Shown in pieces: positions 33,183-43,700 of a stretch of DNA of 64,000 nucleotides. Below the pieces are notes generated by a model. It did not search any database. It worked only from the letters and a program-made list of their open reading frames with translations, and was not told the origin of the DNA. Origin of the DNA: Aphanomyces cochlioides (lineage: Eukaryota; Oomycota; Saprolegniomycetes; Saprolegniales; Verrucalvaceae); NCBI GenBank assembly GCA_019828595.1, contig JAHQRK010000002.1:248001-312000 (forward strand), read 5' to 3'. A program made the translations under genes and the position numbers. Each line of letters begins with the position of its first letter. Positions within the stretch are counted from its first letter, which is position 1.

Positions 33183-33526
33183 CTTGAACCAACAACCAAG
33201 TTTGGGGCCATCGAACTGGAAGTGTAGCTCTTCGTTGTAGCATAGCGTAATGATTAATGCTCCACCATCTTGTTCATCCAATTTTCTTCATAAATCACAT
33301 GTAATTAAATGCATAACACGCACGTTCCCATCACAAAATCAATCAATTTCGATTCCATCACCAACAATCGGACCATTCGATCCACCTGCACATCGTAAAG
33401 CCAACCATGCCAAAGTAATCTCAACCAAATAAAGCGTCACAAAACCGGATAAATGTCAATGTCGGGGGCCTCCGAACCGGAATCTCGGGATATCGCGATC
33501 CATTTCAAGTGCCGTTGGACTAGGAT
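33183..33526. other. Gap between antisense ORF 3 and the pol end in element C
   Basis: AT-richer than its surroundings, with no coding signal. It is the point where sense and antisense genes of element C converge, so it may hold polyadenylation signals for both. No specific signal is claimed. Confidence 0.35.
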
Positions 33527-35905
33527 TTACGCTTGATCGTCGTCCTTCGTCTCCTCTTCGATCGGGTGGAGCTCTTCTTGGACCATCATCGCAAGCCGAT
33601 CAAACCCGAGGCGCACTCGCTCTAATTCGTAAATCAGCTCAGACGGCGGAATGTTGACGAGCGCTTCCCATATCCACGGTCCACCCCGGTAAAATTGGAC
33701 TTCGTATTCCTTCGTGCCTTCCGTGTATCGCACGTTTCGCACAGCCACGATTTGCGGGCGCAACCCAGTACATCGTCGCGGTCAGGTCGTCCGCCAAGGA
33801 ACGAGTCGTCGGGTAAAGCTAGTTCTTCGTCAAAGTCAATTTCCGGCACGCTTTGCAACAGTTCCACTGGTCGCTCTAAGTAAACCCGTCGCGGCTTCAG
33901 TTGAGAGTCGTGCACAACCGCGTGGAACCGATAGACCTTCCCCGTGTGATGCACACGAGACTCCAGTTCGCTCGAGTAATCATTGGGACGCGACAACACG
34001 CGGAATGGGCCATGCCAGCGGTGAGCTAACTTGACTTTCACGCCGGGCTTGACCTGGTCGATGTACAGCCACACTGCATCACCCACTTTGATGCGCTCGT
34101 CAACATTTTCAGGCAGTTGCTCTTTGTGGCGACGCGCACGGTTAGCGATGGCAGCAGCCGCTAAGTCTCGGTTCAGAGCATGGCAATACACTTGTTGCTG
34201 GTGGACTTGCAATCGCCAGCGATAGGCTTCCGGCTCAGCATCCCCGCGGACTGTCGGCAGGCTCGCAGTGATCGTGGTGTGCGGGTCCCATCCGTGCATG
34301 AGGAAGAACGGGGTCCCGACACGGACGTGTTCATCGCAAACACCAGTCTCTCGGCCCAGTCGTCCCAGTCTTTTTGCTTCGGATCCTGGACATAGTGTTT
34401 CACGGCACGGATCATTACTAGGATTGATCGCTCGGCAAGACCATTCGCCTGCGGTCGGTATGCAAAGGTCGGCATCTGCCGCTGCCCCAACATCTCACAG
34501 AAATACTTGAACACGTTCGACATGAAGGAGGGGTCGCGGTCATGGCGCAGTTCGCGGCAGACTCCAAAGCGGCGGAAAACGACTTCCTCGAAAGCGAGAG
34601 CGACTGTGTGAGCCGTCCGATTCGGTGTCGCCTTGGTCATGATGAACCCGTGAACACGTCGGCGAAGACAATCAGCTGGGTATTCCCTCTGAACGACGAC
34701 GGCATGTCGGTCGCAGCGTCCATGCACACCACATCCAATGGGCCTTCCGGGGTGAGGTTCCCTGGGCTCAAAGCCCGGAAGTTTGGCGGTGGTCCAGCCG
34801 TGTTGCAAACGGCACAGTTGGCCACGTAGTCCTTCGTATCGGCGTACATTAGTCTCCAATAGAAGTGGGCTCTTGCGTGCTCATACGTCCGTTGGAACTT
34901 TGCGTGTCCACCCTGAGCGTCATCATGACAATGAGCCAGCACCATCTTAACCAGGACTCGCGGGATCACCAGCTTCCATTGCATGCGCTCTTCGGGCGAT
35001 CTCTTCGACGACCACTCGACGCGGTATAGAGCCCCTCGCTCGCCGACTTCGAACTGACCGGCTAACTTGGGCAATAGGCGACACTCCTTCTCAGTCAGGT
35101 GGCTGACCTCGCCCCGCAAATAGCACTTAATATTCGCCAACTCTCTCTCTCGGTCTTGTGCCTTGCTCACTCGGTCTAGTCTCAGTGCGGCCATTTTCTC
35201 CGTCGACCTCGCTTGGAACGCCATAATCATCAGGGTTGCAGTGGCAGCGGCGGGATGCAGAAGCTCTGGCAGCAGGTTGCGTCGCTGTAGCTCTTCCAGG
35301 ACCGATTCATCCAGCACTTGCCCTCCAGTACGATCTTGCAGCGCGAGTCCAGCCAGAAGATCACCCGCGCCGTTCCATTCCCGCTTCACATGGTGAAATT
35401 CCACCCCAGTCGCTTGGTTCTTCAGCGCATGAACCCGATCGAGGCAACTCTGCAGGTGGGACTGCTTGCTCTGCATCCACCCCAGTACTTGGTGGATAAC
35501 CAAGCGCGAGTCACCGAAAATCACTGGATTTGCCAGGCTTAGACTCAAGGCACGTTCCAAGGCCGCAATCAATCCACTGTACTCCGCAAGGTTAACTGTC
35601 GCATCGGTGAGGACACCATTCTCTGCCCACAGCACGCTCCAACCAGGCAGCTGCCAGATCACAAAGCCGAAGCTGCCAAGTTTCTCCTTTACTTTGATAG
35701 CGCCGTCAAAGGCGACCACCACAGCCCGTTCGTCGGGGTCGAATTGGGGCAGAGCGGCTTGCCTCTGAGAGACCTGCATGTCCTTGGCTTTGTTGGGTTT
35801 GTACACGTCCATATCAGCCAAGGTTGACGCGTCTGGGGGGTGCAGGATGTCCATCAAGCGAATCGGCAGGGTCCATCGTTCGTCCAACTCGACCACTTGT
35901 TCCAC
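33527..35905 (-). pseudogene. Second RNase H, integrase and chromodomain-like end of element C pol
   Basis: Minus strand. From 35905 an extra RNase H: VVVAFDGAIKVKEKLGSFGF, the Glu in NLAEYSGLIAAL, the Asp in IFGDSRLVIHQ and the Asp in NGAGDLLAGLAL, a full D-E-D-D set. Then the integrase zinc finger (HCHDDAQGGHAKFQRTYEHA to NCAVC) and the core Asp in VVCMDAATDMP. A frame change near 34640 leads to ELRHDRDPSFMSN and NGLAERS (second Asp and Glu). Another frame change leads to the GPFRVLSRP module, and a last one to a chromodomain-like end (VRYTEGTKEYEVQFYRGGPW). Such an added RNase H is known from plant Tat-lineage and some oomycete elements. Confidence 0.75.
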
Positions 35906-36086
35906 GCGAATCGTTTACGGTGACAGGATTGCAGCCCACGGCAGATGATCGGCCTTGCCACGCTTGTCAGCGAGGATCCACTTCAGGAGACCATGCCTGC
36001 TGTAAACCACCAGCTGCGTGTTGCGCAACTCATAGTACACTGTAGCAGACCTTGACGGCACGCAGCAGAGCGAGAACCTCCTTTGC

Positions 36087-36830
36087 CTATTCCTCATAAC
36101 GCGGCTCGCCGCCCTTCAGAGTCCGACCACAGAACCTCACGGGATGTAATACTCCATCATAGTCCTGACAGACTGTCGCCGAAATTGCCCAAGTTGTAGT
36201 GTACAACAGGATGTGGAACTCTCGGCCAGGATCGGCATGACGAAGGAGCGGTGTCGACGAGTAGGCGGCCTTCAGGTCAGTGAACGCACGAACAGCAGCG
36301 GGCGACACCAAGCCAAGGCGTAGTTCTTCGTCCGAGATCTCGTACAGGCAGCTCACCAAAATCGAGTAATTCTCGATAAATCGGCTATAAAAATTCAGCG
36401 AGCCCAGGAACGATTGCATGTCACGGAGGCACTTCGGGCATGGCGCATCTCGACAGTGTGGAGACTCCGTGGCCTTGCCCCTGCGGGACACAACATGGCC
36501 AAGGAAATCAGTCGCAAATTTTCCGAACTTGCTCTTCAGAGCCGAGATGCTCACGCCGAAATAGGTCAAGCGAGTCAAGATACGATCGGTCAGCTCTACG
36601 ATGCCATCCCACGAATCAGCGCCGTCGCTTATGTCGTCGGCGAACGATGTGCGGTTGGCCGGTGGTGGAAGCTGCGATAAGTCGCATTTAAATCCCAAGG
36701 CAAACATATCCACCGGCTCACCATCAGCATCATCGTCGGCCACCCCTGGTGGCATGTCCACAAAGCCAAACAACGCGTTCGTAATCATCCGCTGGTATAT
36801 CATCGGCGCATTCTTGAGTCCTTGTGCCAT
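36087..36830 (-). pseudogene. Pol RT second half of element C
   Basis: Continues in frame after a TGA following HFEWT at 36831-36833. It contains MAQGLKNAPMIYQ, the catalytic TSFADDISDG (FxDD), the thumb region LGHVVSRRGK and LGSLNFYSRFIENYSIL, and the first RNase H (FHILLYTTTWAISATVCQDYDG). It ends at a TAG after EPRYEE (36087-36089); the expected continuation AKEVLALLRAV follows it in the same frame. Confidence 0.8.
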
Positions 36831-38507
36831 TCACGTCCATTCGAAGTGGCCCAACGCGCAGATGAAGGCACTGACCTTGCGCGCCCGCTTGGTTGCACGC
36901 ACGACCCAAAACCCGGATGCGTTGTCGAGTGATAAGAACCACTGCATCGCGTGGAAATTGGCTAGCATTCCATCCAGCGTCGGCATCGGTGACCGCATGA
37001 GTTCTTGGAGCTCGTTGATACCCCGGTAGTCTATACAAAGGCGGATGTCTTTGCCACCCTTCTTGAGGACCAGCACGATCGGGGAGGCCCAAGGCGAATT
37101 CGAAAAGGTGATCAGCCCAAAGTCCAACAATCCTCGCAGGAGGTCAAACAGTTTCTTCAGCAACTCCGGGCGAATGCGCCTTGCTCGTTCAGCCAGCGGC
37201 TTTGCCTCACCGACGTCGATGTCGCAGACAGCTCCCTTAGCAGGCGGCGGCAGGCCGTTGCCCGACTTGATAAAGAACTTTCGGTACTTGCGGAGGACGA
37301 CTCTCATTTTCTCCTTTTCTTCATCGCTCAATTCATCCTCGCCGACGTCCAGTTGATCAGGGTCGAACGGCTCTACCTCGCGCGGCACTTCAGGGATTAT
37401 GGCTAGCTGCTGCTCCAATTCTTCAGTTGACAAATCGATTCCTTCGCGCAGCATTACTTCTTTAGCCATCCGCCGCTGATCCAGGTTGTCGGGCATCGTG
37501 TCCATCAGGAAGATTGATGGCGGAGGCAGCGTGTCCCGAAAGTGGCAAGCATGGTAGCAGAAGACAGCATGCATCCTTGGCTCGGTGGCTTCCACCGGAT
37601 CCAGCGGCGCTTCATGGTCGTCCACCGATTGTGTAATAGGGGGCCGTTCGTCATCCACGCCGTAGTCATCGTCGCTTTCACAGGTTGTACGCAGTTTCCC
37701 GTCAGCAGTGAGCAAGTGTCTGGGCGACGGGGGTCGCGGTTCCTTCCAGCTGTTGTCGTCAGCTAACTCAGCCGCAGCTTCTTCCAGTCTCGCTCGGTGG
37801 TCATCGGGGTAACTTCCTTCCCACGCTTCCGCTTTCCACGCTTGGTATCTCAAACTGCTCGTGCGCACCATCGGCCGGCTAAGCGGTCGCTCGCCTTGGG
37901 CTGAGATTGCCCCGACAACAGTGTTGGCAGACAGAAACACGTTGCGTTCACTGACGTTTGTGATCTTGTAGGCTGCTGGTTTGTCATCGGCATCTAACGC
38001 AGTGGTAATCCAGCGCACATCGCGATGAACCCAGTATTCCAGCGTCTCTGGCATTCCTTCTCGCAGTTTGGGTAAAGGCACAACGATCGATCCACCGGGC
38101 GGGATGCTCGCATCGCGGTTCAGGCGCACGTAATTCATATAACCGCGGCTGTAGCGGACCGACTGGTCGTGCAGCTCGACGTACTCGCCTTCAGGTAGGT
38201 TCAGTTCGCGACGACTCGCATCCACCATGACACCAGCGCGGAACAGGAAATCCATCCCAAGGATGGCGTCGAAGCCAGTGTCTCCAAAGTCGCAGACGGC
38301 GATCGGGAAAACGTAAACTAGTCCGCGACCAATGGTCAACTTGATGTCTACGATGCCTTGAGTGTTCACAACGGCGGCTCCTCCAAGGCCAGCTATATCA
38401 GTCGTCTTCGTTGTGTCCACTTTCAGGCCGAGCTTCTTGACGACCATGGGATGGATGATGCTCATATTGGCGCCAGTGTCTGCCAGGACCACCACTGCTC
38501 GATCCAT
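36831..38507 (-). pseudogene. Retropepsin and RT first half of element C pol
   Basis: Starts MDRAVVVLADTGANMSIIHP with a normal DTGA retropepsin active site and the second loop DAILGMDFLF. An acidic linker follows (DDDYGVDDERPP). RT starts around CDIDVGEAKPLAERARRI and continues with NSPWASPIVLVLKKGGKDIR, IDYRGINELQEL and LSLDNASGF, where the first catalytic Asp of RT lies. The frame ends at the TGA after HFEWT, at a site where relatives have a coding residue. The frame is open over 558 codons, so decay is light. Confidence 0.82.
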
Positions 38508-38518
38508 GATTTGCGCAT

Positions 38519-39282
38519 TTAGGAATGCTTGGCGGGTGACGCATCGTGTAGTACACCTCCTGCTTTGGCACCGGACTGAGGATGTCGTTCGTCAGCTCGC
38601 AGCTGGTTGTACCAGTCTTGGACGACTCGGCCGACAGTCAGGCGGAACTTGCGCTTTGCCTCGTCGTCAGTCCATCCGCTGGCGGTCGCATTCTCTTCGA
38701 ATCGTCGGAAGAAACTTGACGCCGCATCGGTGCCGTCGGCGGATCCATTGAATCGCTGCAGCGGCTCGAGCGCGAGGATATGCAGACGGGGAGCATTGTT
38801 GGAAGGGAGCCCAACAGGCGCAACGTCCATGTGTCCATGTTCCACTCGTCAAGATCGTCCTCGTCTTCCTGCACTTGCACAGGGGACTGACCACCTTGCA
38901 ACTGCCGCAGCTGATCTTGGTTCTGTCTGACCAGCACCGCGATCAATCTCGCTTGGTCGTCGGCGGGAGCCATCAGCGATCCATCGGCATCCATGTCTTC
39001 ATCGTAGCCACCAACATCGCTGCCGTGGCTTTGGGATTCCGCGGGATTGTTTTTACTAGAGCGCGATCGCGCGTCTGGATTGGTCGTAGTGGCGTGGGTC
39101 GGTGCCGCTACTGATTGATATTGCCCCAAGACAGTTGGAGTCTGCCCGTAACGACTCCTGGATGCCGCCATCGCTTGCTTCGCTTGCTCTGACGGGTCCA
39201 ATTGCATGTCCACCGAAGTTGACGTCTGGTTGTCTGCTGACGCGTCCGACAGCAGGGTGGCAGGGTTAACAGGTCTAACCAT
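38519..39282 (-). pseudogene. Gag of element C, frameshifted and truncated
   Basis: ATG at 39282 (MVRPVNPATLLSDASADNQT), about 40 bases inside the 5' LTR. The first frame reaches DEWNMDTWT near 38850. The recognisable gag part (ASSFFRRFEENATASGWTDD, then VVQDWYNQLRADER) lies in another frame and ends at 38519, just upstream of the protease. The rest of a usual gag and the zinc knuckle are absent, so there has been an internal deletion. It could not form a normal capsid. Confidence 0.7.
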
Positions 39283-39304
39283 TTCTTCGTTCGTGTGCTC
39301 AACC

Positions 39305-39322
39305 TCCCGGTTCGTGGCACCA
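39305..39322 (-). other. Primer binding site of element C
   Basis: On the minus strand, TGGTGCCACGAACCGGGA begins two bases after the 5' LTR, the same geometry as in element B. It would pair with a tRNA ending ...CGTGGCACCA. The tRNA is not identified. Confidence 0.6.
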
Positions 39323-39324
39323 CT

Positions 39325-40082
39325 TGTGGGATGGTCGGATCAGTGAAGTCCGAGCTTCTCGCCGCAAGAAAAAGGGAGGGGGGTGGAAGGTTAGAGGTCA
39401 CCTGGGGCTTTTAGGTGAGCCAGACGCGATCGAAGGAAATGGAAAGGCACGACTGTGGGTTGAAAGTCCGCAGTAGTTGACCGCTGCTGGGGGGATGGAC
39501 GGAGGGGAGGACCGGAAAGGGGGTTGATTGCTCGGTTGCCCACGAGCTACGCCTAGCGTTGACTGGCGTTGGTGAGGGCGATTGACGGTGCGGGTTTTCG
39601 ACAGACCCACGGAACTCCTGCAAACTTCTTGGCGCTTAAACTCTCTCGACGGGACACCACAAACTTAGAGGTTCATTCAACGCCAGCCAAAAAGAGCTCT
39701 GTCTAACTATTGCCTCTGTTTCCTAAGCTACTCCTACTTCGCACGCACGCTCTGTAATTGTCTTCGTCTCGCTCCACGATTGTCTCCGACCTTTACGCAC
39801 TCACTCAATTGGCCATAAGTCTTGGCAGCACGCTCGCAGCGGGCCACCACACTGACTGCAAGCCTGGTTGGCTGCCCTCCATTGGTGGCCACTGTTCCGG
39901 CTCGTTGGGCTCTGCTTTTCCACTCGTACTGCTTGCTCCTTGGTCATAATCCCTTGACAATCCGGCACTGTAATCCACTCGTAACCCGTCGCGATTGGTG
40001 ACCTTCCAGCCAATAGTTCATCGCTCTTTGTGTCAACCTATGCGTTGGATCGGTTTCGCGAGTGGCGGCTCGCTTTGCCACA
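39325..40082 (-). repeat. 5' LTR of element C
   Basis: A 758-bp direct repeat of 23585-24342 with TGTGG...CCACA ends. Any promoter for the minus-strand gag-pol lies here; no particular box is claimed. Confidence 0.93.
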
Positions 40083-40720
40083 TATATGTCAGCGTGCAGA
40101 AAAGCTGATGTTTGGAAGCCTTTCAATTGGGATATCTAATTTGAGTCCACAGGGTGAGTGTGTCTTGCTGCAATTGATGCCGACGGATCGACGTACTGAC
40201 AAAAACAATCCCAGACGAACGTACTGTCTACGCTGGCCGCAGAGTATTTCATTGCAATCTAAATGAGTCGATCTAAATGCGTCGCCAATCGTTGTCAAGG
40301 TCAAGCGTAGCCACAAGCATTTTGGTGCAAAGCTTTCAATTCTCTCAAGAGTTCAAGAGTTCCCAGGTCGTACCGCAGAGCATCAAGACATAATGCCTAG
40401 GGTCTCCAAGCTGGAATAAAAAAATTAACATGAAGAACAATTGATCTCAAAGTCAAATCTCGACCTTAACCGAAGTCTGCAGTGTTGTCGCGCGTCCGCA
40501 GGTACTACTGAGAGACTAGAGAATTCAAAAGTGATTCATTAGCTTTAGACTTCTTCCTGCTGCATCTAAAGTCTCCGAGCTTGGGCTTGATCTTCAAATA
40601 TCGAGATCGTCGAGTGTGGGATCTGTCGGGAGGTTGTTAAGAGTTGGATCTGTTGAGAGGTTGTAAAGGCTCATTCGTCTCATACCCCATTTCGAAATGT
40701 ATTCGCTGCCAAAGTTAAAT
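40083..40720. other. Flank of element C, no supported gene
   Basis: A frame from the LTR into the flank up to 40266 contains QRAEKLMFGSLSIGISNL, which could be a scrap of the array family, but the match is too weak to call. The direct repeat GTTGGATCTGTTGAGAGG / GTGTGGGATCTGTCGGGAGG around 40614-40660 is a small local duplication. Nothing else is seen. Confidence 0.35.
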
Positions 40721-43700
40721 ATGAGTAAGACGGAGACCACGCCATTGGAGACCGAGGAGTTCGGGACCCACATAAAAGACAATCCTACATTTTTTGGAGA
40801 TGAAGACGACGATGATCTTCAAGAAAGCAACAATAGCGACATCATGGATTTCAAGAAATCACTGATTGAATTGTTCCAAGAGAGAAAGTTTTACGCCATC
40901 ACGTCAAGATTGCAAGCTGGTATCCTCACGGAAGAGGATTATTCGAGCGATGTATGCTCTTCTGTCTCATGCTTCGACTTATGGGATCTGTAGCATGGAT
41001 ATTCGATCGTATCGTACGCTGCGCAGTTGGGAAAAGAGGACATTCTACGTTTGATTCTCAAGCGTGTCAACTGCAAGAAAATTCATGACGTGAGGATTTG
41101 ATCTCAGGTTTGCATTGCTTGACTGTTGAAATGTCTTTAGTTCACGTACGACCCGATATTTCAAGCCACAAAGGAGAACCAGGTTGGCACTGTCAAGATT
41201 CTGCTTGAAAACGTTAAAGACATTGATCTACAGTCAACGTTGAATGTATTCGCCACCCCTTGTGATCGTATGAGCTAATATGCCTTGTTAGTCTGAAGGG
41301 ATGATGGTTTTGCACGCTGCTGCTGCCGACGGATTCAATGAAATTCTGGAAATACTCATTCAAGCTGGCGCACCTGTGGATGGAGTCGATGTTTGTGGTA
41401 GGACACCACTGCATTATGCAGCGTTGGTGGGCCACCGTCGAGCTGCTGAAATTTTGCTGGAAGCTGGGGCAAATATTGATAAAAAAGTCTGCGTCGAGGG
41501 GGAAGGACTTGACGAGGTAGAAGCAGATATCACAGTAAAGCTCATGTACTTACTTCTAAATAGATTGACGGTTGGACACCGATCCACCTTGCCGTAGCTT
41601 TCGAGCTCGGTGATGTCGAAAGCAGGCGTGAAATGGTGAATTTATTCTTGGGTGCCAATGCGTCATTGGATATTTGCACCAAAGACGATCAATCAGTCCT
41701 TGACGTGGCGAAATCTGAAGAATTAGCTGAATTGGTGTCTGCAGAACTTGCTTTTCGAACCGACTATCCTATCCACCGCCTTGCTCGCGACGGAAAGCGA
41801 GCAGAAATTGAAGCTTGGATTGAAGAGATGAATGGACAACATGGAGATGAATCCTCCACTCAACTTGAATGGACAGGTCAATACGAACAAGCTGGCGAGT
41901 GGAAGCACACAAGCTTCAAGACAAAAGTTATACGAGTCAATGGCGCCTACCGATTCATTGGAAAAGACAAGGATGCTGTAGGTGGCTTTTCGATCAAGGG
42001 AACATGGTCGGGCAATCGCATCGAGCTTGAAAAAGAATTTGAATGGGGTTACTGTGAGAACTATGAGGGCGATTTCGATGAAAAGACTAGCGAGTGGAAA
42101 GGTCTTTGGTCTGTCAATGGTATGGGCGGCGAATTCAGGTTTGATGTTCCTGTTTTTAATTGCCCCAACTGTGGTCACAAAATTTCTGCCGTTGAATATG
42201 AGGAATGCTTGGAGTGCGCTGGCTCACACGCAGGCATAAATGTCACCGAAGAAGAATTGGACGCCATGCGAGCTGCATTAGTCGAAAGAGAAAGCGGCGT
42301 GACCAGTACTCTCATTGAGAAAGACACCAAAGGTTTCACGGTTTTTATGCACGCTGCCATGGGATGCCACTTGGCAGTTTTGAAAGTCTTGATGCCGTTT
42401 TTGAGTGAAAGCGACTTGGCTGAAAAGGACAAGGTATCAGGGTCGAACTTACATAAATGTTATTCGCAATATCGTAGGAAGGACGTACAACTCTTGGTAT
42501 TGCCTTGGGGATGCAATTGGTCTGTGCCAAGAATGCTGAACGCCGCTCCAATGATGATTTGATTGAAATGATTAAGCTTCTCTCTGCTCAGTCAAACATG
42601 GAAGTCACGGCGTCGGATATTGTACGTGAAGCAATACTTCCTGGCATCTCACAAATTTTTAAATAGCCACGACCTACCCGGATGGTGTACGTTCCTATTA
42701 GGGATGACGACGAAAAAGTGTGCTGTGGTGATTGCCAGATGACTGAGAAGAACAAAGGCATTCAATTGATCAAGATGGCCGAGGAGAAGGAATGGGAAAA
42801 ACTCAAGACCTTGCTTACCCAACAGCTCAGCGCTGATATTCTAAACAGCTCCGATAAATCTGGAAGCACAGTACTGCACCTTGTATGTGAATATGGCAAT
42901 GCAGAGGTGCTTGAACTCCTCCTAAAGCAAGACCAAATAAATCGTTACCCAATGAACAGAGTACGAATTTTCACATGTTGGGATAATTTTATTTGAAACA
43001 GCTCGGCGAATATCCACTGCTTGTTGCAAAGAACCATAAGCGCGTGAAGTGTGTCCGTATTTTGCTGAAAGATGGCGCGCCTCCTCTGAAGCTTCGTGAC
43101 GAAGATTTCGATAAGGTGAAAAAATAATGCACACCATCAAGCTGAGTTGAATGTTCTAGGAGATTGGGTTTGACCCTGTGAATCTAATCAATACGGCATA
43201 CCAAGCAGACAGACTGATTTTGGAGCGATTTCGCTTGCAAAAAAAATATCCACTGTACTATGAGGCAAATCTCGAAAACATTCAACAAGCGGAGAGCTGT
43301 ATTCAGGTGCTGAGATCAAAATTGCTTACCTTATGCTTAAACTGTCGTTCCAGGCGAATCAAACGCCTTTACATGCAGCAGTCCTTGGTAAGCAATCGAT
43401 CAAAGTGGTCAAATACTTGGTCGACTGCAATATTGATGTTGACAGTCAAGACATTGTACGACTATCTTCTTGCATCACCTTCCTGAAAAACTGTAGCATG
43501 GACGCACTGCCTTGATGTTTGCAGGTAAAAATGGGGATGCTGACATTGTAAGGCTATTGCTTCAACAAGAGCCGTTGGTGGATATAATTGACAAGGTACA
43601 GTGGACTCGATTTTGCGTCCAACTTGATTCATGGGAGAAAAAATAGGATTATGAGAGTGCTCTGTTTTATGCTGCAAAAGCCGGTCAAGTGGGAGTTGTG

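Larger units (their letters stand above)
23585..40082 (-). mobile_element. Ty3/Gypsy LTR retrotransposon C with a nested element B
   Basis: Two 758-bp direct repeats (23585-24342, 39325-40082) with TGTGG...CCACA ends bound minus-strand gag, protease, RT, RNase H, a second RNase H and integrase. Flanks are TATA (23581-23584 and 40083-40086), a 4-5 bp target duplication. The total span is 16.5 kb, or about 10.5 kb without element B. The LTRs differ at about three positions, so insertion was recent, yet gag and pol carry two stops and several frame changes. It was probably mobilised in trans. Antisense plus-strand ORFs fill 24433-33182. Confidence 0.93.

Noticed and set aside
23585..40082. The 758-bp direct repeat could be a segmental duplication of host DNA
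   Set aside because: It has TGTGG...CCACA ends, a short target duplication outside, a primer binding site two bases inside and gag-pol between the copies, so it is an LTR pair.
40083..40430. Continuation of the array family beyond element C
   Set aside because: Only one weak stretch (EKLMFGSLSIGISNL) looks similar; not enough to call.
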